Below are positions 12,200 to 25,227 of a DNA stretch of 64,000 bases, in pieces. The DNA is taken from positions 13,661,156 to 13,725,155 of the forward strand of contig ML677358.1 of the NCBI GenBank assembly GCA_007922305.1, read 5' to 3'. The notes beneath the pieces were generated by a model. That model had not been told where the DNA came from. It saw only the letters and a program-made list of their open reading frames with translations, and did no database searches. The first letter of the stretch is position 1, and each line of letters begins with the position of its first letter. Source of the stretch: Dermatemys mawii. Taxonomy: Eukaryota > Chordata > Testudines > Dermatemydidae. The position numbers and the translations under genes are program-made.

Positions 12200-12874
12200 A
12201 GATACAACTTGGTTCACTGATTTATTTATTAACCATCTGCTGGTGGCATCTGACTCTGATGCTGAAAATGAACGTATGTCGATCCACACGGCTTTGGATT
12301 GTTCTCGAGCAGAACCCATCATCAGCATGGACAAGTTCTCTGGAATGGTGGTTGAAGCATGTGAAGGGACATATAAATCTTTAGCACATCTGGCATGTAA
12401 ATATCTTGCAACACCAGCTACAACAGTGCCATGAGAACACCTGTTCTCACTTTCAGGTGACACTGTGAACAAGAAGTGGGCAGTATTATCTTGTGCAAAT
12501 GTAAATAAACTTGTTTGTTTGAGCGATTGGCTGAATAAGAAACAGGACTGAGTGGACTTGTAGGCCCTAAAGTTTTATATTGTTTTAGTTTTGAAGTCAG
12601 TTATTTTTTGTATATAATTCTACATTTGTAAGTTCAACTTTCATGATAAAGAGACTGCACTATAGTACTTGTATTAGGTGAATCAAAAAAATACTAATTC
12701 TTTTGGTTTTTTTTACAGTGCAAATATTTGTAATAAAAAAATATAAAGTGAGCACTGTACACTTTGTATTCTGTGTTATAACTGAAACCAAAATATTTGA
12801 AAAATGAAGAAAACATCCAAAAATATTTAAATAAATTGTATTTGTGATTTTTTTTTAATTGCTTGACAGCCCTA
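12200..12874 (+). pseudogene. hAT transposase C-terminal remnant with 3' end
   Basis: Positions 12229-12550 encode the C-terminal dimerisation region of a ZBED-like hAT transposase. Recognisable pieces are 'ASDSDAENER', 'GTYKSLAHLACKYLATPAT' and, after an in-frame stop at 12432-12434, 'LFSLSGDTVNKK' and 'LVCLSDWLNKK'. A small indel also disrupts the stretch near 12330. The coding part ends at a TGA at about 12549, followed by the AT-rich tail and the terminal repeat 'acagcccta' (12866-12874). The DNA-binding and catalytic parts are missing, so the copy is dead. Related fragments lie at 1-331 and, inverted, at 17797-18639. Confidence 0.8.
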
Positions 12875-15491
12875 GTATTTATTTATTTTACCCACCAATT
12901 TTGCCCTGCAAAGTGACTTGCTAATGGGCATGCTGAATGTTATAAGGCAGGGCTAACAAATGGTAGCACAAACCACAGAAAAAATAGTGGAGGTGGGGAG
13001 ATCAGAGAATATACATTTTGTTCCTGTGAATGTGTTGAGTATTTAGCCCCAGAAACAGATTTTGAGGGGGGATGAGGGAAGAGGCGGGGGGACATATTCC
13101 TTGCTTCCATCCCTTCAAATTCATCACCATCTAATTTCACTAAAAAATACGGACCTTGGGAACTTTATTTAAAAAATACACTATTCAGGTGAACAAGGAA
13201 CATGGAAGATTCATAAAAGGGTACTTTGCATCATGAACAACAGTATAAAACAGCAGCAGCAGAAACAAACATTATAAATGCAAAATCACTACCATTGCAC
13301 ACTAGTAAATATACGTCAGGAGGTTGCACAGATAAAACCACGTGCAGAACTGTTATGCTTTAACAAATGAAGTCCGTTTGTTCAGGCACCGGCTGGCCTC
13401 CTTCCTCCACTGTGGAGCCACCCAGCTCCCACGCCCAGTTTCTACAAGAGACAATGTTCATTTACTTTGAGTATGTCCTTTAATTCTCTCTCATTGAACA
13501 TGCTTAAGGCCCTCCATTACTCCTAGTATTGCACCCCACAATTTAGGGAGTTTTCCTATCAATGTATAAGTAGCAATGGACTAGAGTCCTCCCTACATAT
13601 AGATGGGAAGTAAGAACCCTCAATTGCTATAAATTAAGTATCTTGAACTACTGACTAATAAAAATAAACAGACTAAAGAATATTAGGGTTTTCTCATAAC
13701 TTGGGAGCTCCCTGCTTTACTAATTTGTAGAGTATCTGCCAATGGAGAACTTCATTTTTCATATATATGACATTTAGAACCAAGGACTCTCCCTTTGCCT
13801 CACATCTTCATTTTGAATTATTAATTGTGTATCACATTCATTTGCATAACTGCTGAGATGTAAACTAAGTGATCAATTCCCATATTCTAAGATCTTCCAA
13901 ACTATGTGTACTAACCTCAGCAGCACAGACTTTTTTGGTGTTCTGCAATACTGTATATAGGAAAACATCCGAGAGGGAAAGGATTGGATTTCTTTGAAAT
14001 GCACAGTAAAATCAATGCCTGCTTTCAACAAAGAGTTCTTACTTTGTTATACAGCTGTGCCCAAGAGAATGCCAGGACCATTATTTTCTGTGTAATTTAT
14101 TCTATATTACAATTGTAAGTAGTAATATTCAAGTGTCTTTATTTACTTATCAGAAACAAATCCTTTACCTGCTTAATGCTCCCTCCTTCAGTCTATCTGA
14201 TTATGTACAGAAGAGAGCTATCATTTAACAAATCAAAATACAATTAAACCAACTTCTGAAAAGTAACTGAATAGTTGAAATTCTTAGTGCAGTGTTTTAT
14301 TGGATTATCTTGATTGTAACGGAAAGGAAACAAAGCAAGCACTGAGACAAAGAACTATGCATCAGCCAGTACCTAGAAATCAAAAGGTCATTAAGAAAAA
14401 AATCTTTTCTACTTAAAAATGTTTTCTTCCTTCCGTTTCTCACCCCATAGCATTCCTGCCAGGGAGATAAGAGAATAAATATTTTTGTCCCCATTTTGTT
14501 TGCACTGCATTTGACAGCAGTTTGTTTATGATCAGTTTATAAGGTGACTCTTTAATAATGTCATGGATCACAGAACATGCCATATCTTGTACCTCTCTGC
14601 AGTGTCCATGAGTGCACCTTTCCCAGGGACATTCCCTCCGCCTTCACTTCACTCAAGAGGGAGTCCTGCAACTCTGCACTCTTAGACTGTGCCCCTGGAC
14701 TTCAACACCCCAGATTTCTCACTGAGGCTCCTTTAGCAAGGACAGTTGGGCTTAGTGTCCCACAGGAGTCTTCTCTCTTGGGAGTTCTGTAGCCAGAAAA
14801 TGGATGCAAAGGCACCATTCAGACTTTTCAAAAAATAAGTATTATTTATTAGCCAACACTAATACAGTGGTCAGAGGAATGGATTAAAATAACAAAGGAG
14901 TCTTGCATGTACAACTCTTACCTTCCTCTGTTACATAGGCCCTGCTTAGACCAGGCAACCATTAGCCTTGGGCTGGGAGAGAGAGCTTGCATACCTGCTG
15001 CTCCTACCTCAGTCAGTCTTTTCCAGTGTCCTACTCCTTTCCTTCTCTTTTCCACGCCCCATAACAGGCATCCAGTTCAAAGGTCTTTGTTCCAGATTTT
15101 CCCCCATGCTGCCACCTTCTACGTTTGCTCTCAGTCTAGACAGAACCAGTTTATGCCTCTCCGTAGGAGTCTTACCCCTCCTCCTAGTGTGCCAACCCAG
15201 CCAGATTTCTATAAGAGGTGGGCCTTCAAAGGAATTCACATGTATTGTCTTTTGAATATGGTGACTAGGCTTATCTCAAGTCATTATCTTCACCTTCCCC
15301 ATACAGACAGACCATGGCTCAGAGATGAGAACCCTTGAAGAGTCCAAATAGGCAGCAGTACAAAACTGAGCAAATAAATTGAAGCGCCTTTAATAGTCAT
15401 AGAAATAATATAGAAGCCTCCCATGTTTTCCACAGTGAGTGAGTTAATCAATCGGTGTGAGTCTTCACAAAGCAATAGGGATGGCAGACAG
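12875..15491. other. Non-coding sequence, possibly with an old LTR-like repeat
   Basis: No gene was recognised. Positions of about 14565-15345 differ from their surroundings in being C/T-rich with overlapping frames in two phases (14907-15338 and 14968-15255). They resemble a dispersed turtle repeat that might be an old LTR, but I could not define its ends or type. The rest is AT-rich unique sequence. Confidence 0.4.
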
Positions 15492-15615
15492 TAGGGTGGC
15501 CAGACAGCAAGTGTGAAAAATCAGGACGGGTGTGGGGGATAATAGGAGCCTATATAAGAAACATACATAAAAATCAGGACTGTCCCTCTAAAAACTGGGA
15601 CATCTGGTCATCCTA
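15492..15615. mobile_element. Short hAT MITE ('gaccag' family)
   Basis: The ends are 'tagggtggccagacag' on the left and 'tctggtcatccta' on the right. They are flanked by an 8-bp near-perfect duplication ('gcagacag' and 'gcagacac'). The inside matches the element at 29486-29607 ('gtgtgaaaaatc', 'atcaggactgtccct'). Confidence 0.8.
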
Positions 15616-16457
15616 GCAGACACGTTATTTAAAAAAATTGGAGCGTGTGGTTGGAAGACTACAGAAATTGACAGAATTGCAGGCACAGCACATCAAAAAC
15701 TAAACTTAGTTTTTGGAGTTTTTTTTTTTTAATTGTCTATATTTCAAGTTGACACTGTCTCTTCTGAGACAAGAGGAATGCCCAAGAATTATAAATACCT
15801 TCTATAAATGATTACAACCATTTATTCCTGGCTACCAAGGAATCGTTTGAAGTTACGGTGCCCAGCCTACCAAATAGTCACAAGGTTGTAAATATGAAGA
15901 CAAATAACAAGAGAAGTATTATAAAGATGTAAAGAAAATCTATCCCAATCTTCTGCAATGGTATCAGATTCTAGGGAGACCTATATATAAAACTTATCTC
16001 CTCTTGTGTTAACATTTATGTTTCCATAACAGGAGAATCAATTTACTGAGCCCAACCTTAGAGTGAGTTAATGGTTAGCTGCTGTTTTCCAGTAGTAACA
16101 TCTATGCAATAAGAAGTTGCTGCCAAACCAATAGTCTTGTTGTAAAAAATGTAGGGGAATGGAATAAGGATCCTTGCCACTCAAATCCACCTGCAGCATA
16201 AAGAAACACTGATGTCTTCTCCAGATATTCCATGCAACTTCTACAGTTACTCCAAGAACATAACCCTCCTTTGCTCTCCCCAACTCTTAAGAGTCCTGCA
16301 TTGTCAGAGAGTCTTTCAAGCCCAAGTAGGATGCACATAGCCCCCTCTTAATCCAATAATGCCATTTCCCACTCAGAGTGATGCAAGGCATTCCTAAACA
16401 ATTTGAGCGAGCTACTTCTGCAGCTTTCCCTGTCAGTAAGAGCTACGTACCAGGTTT
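15616..16457. other. Non-coding intronic sequence
   Basis: I see no gene or repeat here. Two overlapping minus-strand frames near 16068-16338 have no domain and are probably chance. Confidence 0.45.
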
Positions 16458-16605
16458 TCAAAAATATTTAAGTGTCCAAAGATGAAGATATGCCTCTAGT
16501 GGGATTTTCAAAAGTGCCTAAACAGGTTAGATGTCTAGCTCCCACAGAAATCAATAAATTAGGTACCTAACCTGCTTTGGTGCTTTTGAAAATCTGGTCC
16601 TAAAT
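16458..16605. repeat. Palindromic interspersed repeat
   Basis: The left part carries 'gattttcaaaagtgcctaa' and the right part its complement 'gtgcttttgaaaat'. The centre is the near-palindromic 'ttaggtacctaacctg'. This is the layout of a MITE-like repeat common in turtle and crocodile DNA. The superfamily is not determined. Confidence 0.5.
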
Positions 16606-16662
16606 GCTCACATGACAATTCTCTTTAGAGCTGTGCATGGCACCATCACCAAACACCAGTGA

Positions 16663-16805
16663 CAAAGACTCTTGTAGCACCTTACAGACTAACAGGTGTT
16701 TTGGACCATGATCTTTCATGCTCCAAAACATCTGTTAGTCTATAAGGTGCTACAAGACTCTTTGTTGCTTTTGCAGATCCAGACTAACACGGTTACCCCT
16801 CTGAT
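16663..16805. mobile_element. Second fold-back SINE-like element
   Basis: A plus-orientation arm without the head (about 16661-16711, starting 'gacaaagactcttg') is followed by a minus-orientation arm that runs to the full head (about 16715-16805, 'ggttacccctctgat' at its outer end). The arms pair over about 51 bases with about five mismatches, around a small loop centred on 'catgatctttcatg'. The direct repeat 'accagtga' flanks the whole unit (16655-16662 and 16806-16813). The family and layout are the same as at 1548-2165, on the opposite strand. Confidence 0.75.
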
Positions 16806-16813
16806 ACCAGTGA

Positions 16814-17796
16814 TGTCTGTGACAGTTGTTCTGCCACAATACTTTAGTGATGGAGCTTCTATCCCCAATCTGTCTCAACTTTTACAAACAAGATTTAGTT
16901 TTTCCAAACAACACATTTCTAAGATACCAGCAAAGGAACTGACATTTCCTAAGGAAACTCAGGAAATAACAGGTCAAATGCCCAAAGTGAAAATTCCTTC
17001 ACCTTAGGAAACAGTCTTATCTCACAGCAAGTCAGCACATTCAGTCCATGAAAGCTCAGTTCCTAAAGACTCAAAAGTAGGAAGGTACCAAGCAACATAA
17101 GCAACATCAAATCAGGCACTCTGAATTACAAGCTACTGTCCAATGAACAGAAAGTTACAACTTCCACATTTACCTTACTGAACAGGGTGAATTAAGGTTA
17201 TTTTAGGTCATTGGCTAATACCACTCTTGTGATTTGTTATGTGCCTCCACAAGCACTTTTATATTGTAGTCAGGGTCCTTGAGGAGTTTATCGGGAATGC
17301 TCCTCAAACCTAGAATAATTCTCTTATAAAATTACTTCAATCTGTTAAATGGCTGAGCCACAAAGAGGGCAAGTTCTTCATATAACAATCCCACATATAT
17401 TATTATTATTATTTGTATTGCCATAAATATTGACCTTTGACACAGATTTACTATGAATGCAAAATTACACATTACTACACATACAGAAAGGACATTGCTC
17501 AGAATTTCAGGAAGACTTGTGATGGAATGCAAAAACATACAAGCCTGAAATGAGAAATATATTAGATTTCAAGTTGATTGTGTCAAGCCACTTCCATCTA
17601 AAAGAAATCACTTCCTTAGATAAACTATGCTAGTTCACATTCTGCTAAGGCACACAGGGACAAGAGACTTGTTTTGCAAAACAAGATTTGTATATTAATT
17701 GTTCACCATTAAATTCCAGCCTCATCAAATCCAATATAGACCATATTAGATGTTTCTCTGATATTACAGAAGAGTCATTCAGCGTTAGCAAGTTAG
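16814..17796. other. Non-coding intronic sequence
   Basis: I see no gene or repeat here beyond a short TAT-rich tract near 17399-17412. The 8 bases before 17797 are the target duplication of the next element. Confidence 0.45.
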
Positions 17797-18639
17797 TAGG
17801 GCTGTTAAACAATTTTAAAAAATTGCTACTAATCAGTTTTAATCACACTGTTAAACAAGCATAGAATGTTTCCTATATTTTCAAATATATTGATTTCAAT
17901 TACAACATAGAATTCAAAGCGTACAGTGCTCACTTTGTAATAAAAAAATATAAATATTTGCACTGTAAAATATAAACAAAAGAAATAATTTTTCAAATCT
18001 CTTCATACAAGTACTGTAGTGCAGTCTCTTTATCATGAAAGTGCAATTTACAAATGTAGATTTTTTTTTTTTACATAACTGCACTCAAAAACAAAAACAA
18101 TTCAACATTTCAGAGCCCTACAAGTCCACTCAGTCCTACTTCTTGTTCAGCCATCACTAAGACAAACAAGTTTGTTTACATTTACAGGAGATAATGCTGC
18201 CCACTTATTTACAGACTACTGGACAGGATCAAGATTGATTAGTGGAGCAGAGGGGGGCAGGGAGAAGACTGCTGAAGTCACCCAGGGTGGGTGGGGTCCT
18301 GCAATGGTGGCTCTGAAGCACCTTTCCCTCCTTCACATCCTCGTGGCTACTGGCCATTGTCCTTGGCCCTTCCCCCTCCTGTAAAACAAAATCACTAGAT
18401 TATCACAGAGGGCAGCAGGCATGAGACCAGCTCTGAGACGCTGGTAGGCATTTCAGTTATCTGCACATTTCATCTAGATATTATGGAGTCTTTTGTCCCC
18501 GGCTGTCTCCTGCTCACTGCTGGTGCCTCTCTCCCCTCCCAGCTGTGACTGAATCCCATCTCCAGAGCTGTGCAATTAACACTTGTTAAAAAAATGTGTG
18601 TTAATTGCAGGAATTAACAGTGATTAATTGACAGCCCTA
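17797..18639 (-). mobile_element. Non-autonomous hAT element
   Basis: Terminal repeats are 'tagggctgttaa' (17797) and 'ttgacagcccta' (ending 18639). An 8-bp target duplication, 'caagttag' and 'caagctag' (7 of 8), flanks them. The left 350 bp are the inverted form of the AT-rich tail at 1-331 and 12555-12874, and on the minus strand they follow a trace of the transposase end ('aacttgtttgtct' region, about 18160). Most of the transposase has been replaced by unrelated GC-richer sequence at 18210-18560, so this is an internally deleted or rearranged copy. Confidence 0.85.
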
Positions 18640-18647
18640 CAAGCTAG

Positions 18648-20004
18648 CAATTGAGGGAAAAAAGGCCAAAAAATGCTTTTGGTTCATTGCCCAACTATTG
18701 GCCAATTATTAACTTTGTACATGCAAAAAGGGCAGCAGTGACATTATTACTGAACAGGCAGGTTCAACTGTCCAATTTAGTAATTTCTCTGAAGATGGTT
18801 CTACATATAGACTGAATCTTGAAAGGACAGCATTACTTCAGCAGATAAGATCTAGGTATGGATAGTGCTCTCAGTTACAATCACATAAACCTAAAAGCGA
18901 CTTGAATGGAGTTGCTCAGGATTTATACTGATGTAACTGACAACAAGATATGTCCCCATCAAAAGATTACTAAGGTCTCATGAAAAGCTTTAATATTCCA
19001 CTGAAAGACAATTCTGCCTCTCTTTTCACATTACCTGTAGTGTTCTCTTAATAAAGGGATCGTTATTTCCCTACCCGAAATCAGAATCCTCTGTAACATA
19101 ACAACAGGTTGTAATCTTACCCTTATGCAACATTTTTCACCATGAAGAATCCCAAAGTGCTTTACAAATGATATACACAGAGATCACTTCACTTACCAGT
19201 GAAGTCCAGCCACATCTAAGTTTGGAAAGTGGCAGATGTTTCACAGAGCACAGCCACATTCCCCAGCAGGTTAGGAGAAAAGAATACCATATCCAACTGA
19301 AACTGCTGGAGGAAATTTAGGCAGGGAGATAATTGCCCATGAGGGAAGGAATTGGAAATTGAAGGGGAAAGAAAAACAGGAACGTCTATTTTCATGGTGG
19401 GCTGGGGGAAAGGTGATCCGTTCTGCTCTGTTTAGCATCTCATGAGAGTTGATTTCACCCACTAACCCATGCCTTGCCCAACTCTCCAGTCATTAATGAA
19501 TTCACCCATTTCCCTTTCTTGTCTACACTTCCAGTCAATTCAAGAAGTTTCCGGATAGGTCTAGTAGGCCTAACAAGAACCTTGCAACCTCATTACTTTC
19601 TTTTTAACTTTTTAGAATGAAGTTTGTATTCAGAGTGAAATTACAGCTCTGTGCTTCTAGCATCTAAAGTCTTTCAAATACTGTTATGCTCATGTAAGAA
19701 CTCCAGCATGACAAAGATTCTTGAAAAGTATGGGGAAAAAAAATTTAGCAGCACAGGGAAAACCGCTTGTTCATTAAGACATAAAAATCAAGAACATCTT
19801 GAGCAATGCACACATTTTGCTCTAATGATGCAATGGGCATCACTGCGACAAAGTCCAGTGGTGAGGGCACTGGAATGGAAGTTTGTAGATTCAGGTTTTG
19901 TCTCCGGTTCAGTCACCGATCTGCTACATTTCCTTGGTCACGTAACATCTCCTCTCTCTGCCTCTGTTTCCTCCCCTTCCAAACCTTGCTAATCTTTTTT
20001 ACAG
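18648..20004. other. Non-coding sequence with MIR-like relic
   Basis: Positions 19120-19260 resemble an old MIR or similar core SINE ('cccaaagtgctttacaaat'). No gene was recognised in the remainder. Overlapping frames at 19651-20057 run into the following MITE and are not gene-like. Confidence 0.45.
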
Positions 20005-20006
20005 TA

Positions 20007-20195
20007 CAGTGGGACCCCGGAATACCGCGCCCCGCTATAGCGCGAATCCGTTTATAGCGCAGGGCGTGGCTGGCTCCCGATGTCGTCGTCGGCCGCTGCT
20101 TTGATGCAGCGGAACCCCACAATACGGCGACCCCACCATTATCTCGATCGATTTTTTTTGGATCTAGATCATTGCGGTATTGTGGGGTCCCACTG
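20007..20195. mobile_element. Tigger/mariner-like MITE
   Basis: The inverted ends are 'cagtgggaccccggaatac' and 'gtattgtggggtcccactg', each preceded or followed by TA, as for Tc1/mariner-class elements. The inside repeats 'tatagcgc' near the left end and is 189 bp with no coding capacity. Confidence 0.8.
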
Positions 20196-20542
20196 TATTT
20201 AGATTAGGAACTCTTCAGGGCTGAGACTTACTTTTTTAACACACTGTGTCTCTTTGGTTCTGATGTTTTAAGGAGAATGAAGTGCAAAAGATGGAGGGTC
20301 TTGTTTGAGAAATCCCTCCTATAGAGTGTTTACACTTAGATTCTAGCAGTAAACACTGTCCAATTGATCTTAACTGCCATGAAGGACTACAGGGTCATCA
20401 TCTTACCTGACCGCTGAAGATCATCACCAACATCTTGAACTGCAGCTGGAAGTTAACAAGTAGCCAATACAAAGAGCATCCTGGACCAAACCACTAAGGA
20501 GCCGGGGAGATACCTGTGCTAGGTGGAGCTACTATGCTACTA

Positions 20543-20837
20543 CAGTAGAACCTCAGAGTTACAAACACCAGAGTTACGAGTTGACCAGTCAACTACACCT
20601 CATTTGAAACTGGAAGTACACAATCAGGCAGCAAACAAGCAAATACAGTGCAGTACTTTATTAAATATAAACTACTTAAAATAAAGGTAAAGCAGCATTT
20701 TTCTTCTGCATAGTAAAGTTTCAAAGCTGTATTAAGTCAATGTTCAGTTGTAAACTTTTGAAAGATCGATCATAATGTTTTGTTCAGTGTTATGAACAAC
20801 CTCCATTCCTGGTGTTCATAACTCTGTGGTTTTACTG
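20543..20837. mobile_element. Tigger-like MITE, 'cagtagaacctcag' family copy 1
   Basis: The ends are 'cagtagaacctcagagtta' and 'ataactctgtggttttactg', with TA on both sides. Two diverged copies lie at 40297-40661 and 42573-42880. The inner part includes 'cagcatttttcttctgca' and a central AT-rich stretch shared by all three. It is followed at 20838 by a short GATA tract. Confidence 0.8.
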
Positions 20838-20839
20838 TA

Positions 20840-23432
20840 GATAGATAGATAGATGTTAAGGGTAACCCTAAGCAGAAAAAATTATAGCAGTCTAGGCTGC
20901 TAACTCAAGACTACTGAAGAGAAACTGTTATGTAATTTAGGGTCAAAACCCTAGGCTTTGCTTAAAGTTTACAAAACACAGTATTAAAAGATACCCTGGA
21001 ATTTATTTTTAATTAAATGAAGTTTAAAGGAAGTTTGCTTAGATTTAAGACAGTCCCTTTCAAAGTCAGTATCTCAACACGCCAGGTACCGTGCATGTGC
21101 TGGAATCCGGAATGCTAAACTGACTAACCTAATACTGTTCAACAGATAATTCATAAGGCAGACCACAAGACTGGTGAGAAATACATTACATTTTTAACTT
21201 CCTATAGTATTAACAGGGGTGCTTTTGTGAACTGGGGCTGTGGCTTTCTGTTTTAGATGCAGTCACAAATCTAAATAATTACATAAAAAACTAAATGAAC
21301 AGAATATTAAAATTACAAAGTTAAGCACTCAGAAAAGTTGGAAATGGCAGAACTAAGGCTGCTTGTGCAACCCTACGCCTATGCATTATGACACAGTCTG
21401 GAGTTACACCATCACGTATTGTTTAGTCCACAGGACTCCAGACTCATTCATTGCACTGGGTGGATGCAACTCACTGATGAGCAGCTACTCAATATTTTAT
21501 TTCATCCTCATTGTTCAGTCAGCAGTCCCATGCCTTATTTTCTGCACACTATTCAAACTCTCCTCTGAATACTGAATTTTTCAATTCTTTATAATCTCTT
21601 CTATGATGCTCATCACTGTAGCATCAGAGTTCCTTGCAAATTATTAATGAAATGTTGAGTGCCCAATTTGAGATACCAATTGCCTGATTTTTTCAAAGAA
21701 CTTAGCATTTTATAAGATATCACTGGTTCAGAATATAGCGCTCACAGATTCAGTTGCACTTGTGAGTGATTAGCACTTCAGCGAATCAGACTATAGCTGT
21801 CTCAAGATTGATGCCCAGAAAATGAAGAACATACAGTTAGTGTCAATCTACAAAAAGTTTAAGAGACTTGCCCAGCTTGACATAGGAACTCCAAGGCAGA
21901 GGCAGGTATACAATCCTGTTCTCTAGGGCAACATTCAACTGCCTTAACTACAAGAACATCCTTTCTCTTTCTGCAATTCCCTGCCTCATTCCTACTCACC
22001 TTCCAGCTTCAGCAACAAATCAAGCAGGAGTCCTACACATAACAGTCCCATCAACTACACAACCCCGATTCATTCTCTGTGCACAGTCCACCCTGTGCAA
22101 TAAATGGGGCAGGGGTTCTTTGGAAAAAATAACGTGATTAAGTAATTTAAAAGTGTTTACATATCTTAAAATTACAAGCAGCTCTTCAACCACAAGTTTT
22201 TAGTTTTTTTTTTTTTTTTTTGTTTTTTTTTTAAATCACAGCCATCAAAGATACAAAGAAGGTTTCCAAAACTGGCCTATATGAAATCCAGGTCACCTAA
22301 TTTTAATCTCCTGTAGAAAAGAAGACTAGGATAGAGATACTTTTCATGTCTGACTACTCACCACCATATCTTTGAGCAATGCATCATTAGTGCCAAAAAT
22401 GTAACCTTGACTACAAATCAATTGCTTTATTTGAGTAATTATTTGTTCAACCTTTGTTCAGACAAGGAAGAAACAAACTGACTAAAATACTTTGGCTTTG
22501 CATGACCCACCCGCAATAAAAAGACAAGACACAGATGACAAGAATATATTCATTGGGACCAACAAGCAGAGGTAACACAGATGGTCACCAAGGAAAGAGA
22601 TACAGATCCTGAAGGGAAAATACCCCATTTTAGAAAAAAGTAACCAGTTAGATCCTGAAAATATCTTGACAGCTTTAGCTATATATGAAAGTTGTGTCAA
22701 AGCAAGAGCAATCTACTAGAAGGCCACAAGTTAATGCAGCTGAGATAATTATTTGGATCCCTCTTTATCTCATTAGTGGGTTTCATCCATGCCCTGGAAT
22801 ACTATAAGCGGATTCCTCAACTATTATTTGCCCTCTGTTGTTTCAAACCCAATTAGAATTATCTTTATATTCTGGTATTAAGAAAAGATTATACACTTTC
22901 CAACCAAGACTAGCTGCAGTGCCCTCTTTTCTGAGATTCCTTTACCACCTGGCAACCCAAAGTGATGAATGGAATATGAAAATAAAGCATCACCATCCTA
23001 GACTCTGACCCACCTCCCCTTCTTATTTCTCCCCCTCTGCAAAATTAGATGATGTATATTTCATATCACATCCCTAACTGAGGCTAGAGGAGTAGATACA
23101 ATGGACTATTTCACCTTTGATGTAGAAGAATTAAAAGGATCTGATTGGGTAATCAAAATTATGAAGAATATGGTAAAAATCTAATCAATGCCTCCTTTTT
23201 ACCGCTATCCGTAACAAAAGAACAAGGAGACCCAATGAAATTGAAGGATAGTAACATTTAGAATCAACTAAAGGACTTACTTTATGCACCCTGTGGAACT
23301 CCCTGCGAGTGGAAGTCATTTCGGCATGCAGTGAATGGGTAGTTTTATAACTACTAAGTAATGTCTGTAATTATGATAACTAAGTGTAGGAAAATTTGTC
23401 CATGTCTTACTTGAAAATTTCTTTTCTTGCAG
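20840..23432. other. Non-coding intronic sequence with MIR relic
   Basis: A minus-or-plus ambiguous MIR relic lies at about 21848-21968 ('agagacttgcccagct', 'ggcagaggcaggta'). A T-rich homopolymer tract lies at about 22205-22232. No gene was recognised. Confidence 0.45.
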
Positions 23433-24036
23433 TAATGAGGTCCACAGATCCAGGGCAGCTCAGCTCTATGTAGTGGAGGCAGACCAAACGTTTCCGAGGC
23501 AGGGAAGGTGTGGCTCTACCTCCAAGAAACCCCCACTTGAGACCCTTCTATAGCTTAGGAAAAACTAATCACTCTATACCAGTACGGAAAATTAAGACTA
23601 AATAGAACAATCCTTCTATAGATGTAATGAACAAACATTGAGTGCCTATTAATGAATACATATATTTTCCCAATTAACAACATATTCAGGATGGGTTGAA
23701 TCTGTGGCCCTCCTTACTCCAAGAAAGGAAATATTCAGGTGATTCATGAATAAATTTTCCTATGCTTATTTGTAATGAGGCCCACAGATCCATGACACTG
23801 AGATTTTTATAGCACTATCCATTCAGGGGATGAACTATATACAGATACTATCTACAGATGCAAAAAGGAAAAACTCTTTCCTAATAATCATTGAGATGCT
23901 ACAGTGAGGAGCATCCATCTGTTGAAGACGGCATCAAATGATGATTGGATGTTCATCTTGTCGAATTTTGAAGGTGGTATGATCAGATGTCTGCTTTACT
24001 GATTTTCTCGTGTAAGGCATACAATCTTTCTTCCCA

Positions 24037-24514
24037 CTAGGCTGCCATAGCTCTGAGGGAGTGAGCTGTGATATTAGAAGATGGAGTTAAGTTTTTGACT
24101 TGTGTCAGACTCAGACAGTATCTCTGAGCCACATGGAAACAGGGGATTTCAAACCCTTCTTTCCCTTTGATAATGGATAAAGCACAAATAAAGCATTTTC
24201 CATCTGACCTGAGTGGTGAATATACACTTTGAGGCCTCTGCAGACATCCCAAGATAAGGCAGCCCACAATTTCTCTTTGGGACTGGACAGAGGGATGGAA
24301 GAACAGTTTCCTGTGCTCTGTGGAGGCTGGAGTTAATCTTGAGTATGAAGGTAGGATCAATTCTGAGTGCCACTTTAGCATTATGGAACATGCAGCATGG
24401 AGGTTCCAGGAAAAGAGCTCCCAACACAAACACCCCGGGAAAAACACCTGTTTTCCCCCCCCCCCCCCCAAAAAAAACCCATTTAACAGTTAGAAAGTAA
24501 TAAGGAATCCTCAT
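24037..24514 (-). pseudogene. DIRS tyrosine recombinase remnant
   Basis: Two overlapping minus-strand frames (24149-24514 and 24037-24471) together cover the recombinase. The first carries the N-terminal 'ALRIDPTFILK' and 'VLPSLCP'. The second carries the C-terminal 'TAHSLRAMAA', which matches the HSTRA-type active-site motif of DIRS recombinases. A shift between frames occurs around the middle, and a stop follows the motif at about 24037. The enzyme family integrates circular cDNA by site-specific recombination instead of using an integrase. A run of C/A at about 24455-24477 marks recent slippage. Confidence 0.8.
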
Positions 24515-25227
24515 GAGTGGTTCAAATGGAGGGCCTGCTATGGCAGGTAAGATCCTATAAAAGAAATTTATTTATGCATGTTGGTTGGGAGGATATAGAA
24601 GAGAATAAAAATGCAGCATTCTTGTTTACTGCACAAAAGATGCTACACAAAGAGCTTCTAGACCTTTGAGAGACTAAACTGCCAGGCCTAACCTGAGTCC
24701 ATTTGGAAGATATTCAAGAATTGGCGGTATCATTGCATATGCGGCAGGGGGAGGGAGAGGAAGATGGGGGTTTGAGACCCTTATCCTGGCACTAATGTTT
24801 ACAGCTCAACCAGGCCATTGAATAGGACGAGTCAGTAGATTTCTGGAAGCTAAAACTGTGGCTATTACCTCTCTGAATAACCTTTTTAGTTTAAGAGACT
24901 CTGTTCAAGAACAAGGCAGTTGGGCTCAGACTGTCTGGATTTTGATGCATGATTGGTCCTTGTAATATCATCTCTCTTCTAGAGGGGAAGTAGATGAAGG
25001 TCTTTGCACCCTGTCAAGGTGATCAGAGAACCCAGGCCTCCTTGGACAGAACGGGGATACAAGAATTACAAGTGCTGCTTCTCTCCTGACCAGAGGAAAT
25101 GGGAGGTAAGAGTAAGGGTCCATTTTGGCCATCTTTGCAACAAGGAATCTGTTTCATTGCCTCTGCGATCCCACCAGCAAGAAGAGTAACACTGGCACTG
25201 TGTGATTCAAGTAAAAAGTGAACACAT

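Noticed and set aside
14565..15345. Possible LTR of an old endogenous element
   Set aside because: The composition is suggestive, but no terminal dinucleotides, target duplication or partner LTR could be defined, so I do not call it.
20838..20857. GATA repeats as a possible CRISPR-like or satellite array
   Set aside because: There are only about four units. It is a trivial microsatellite adjoining a MITE.
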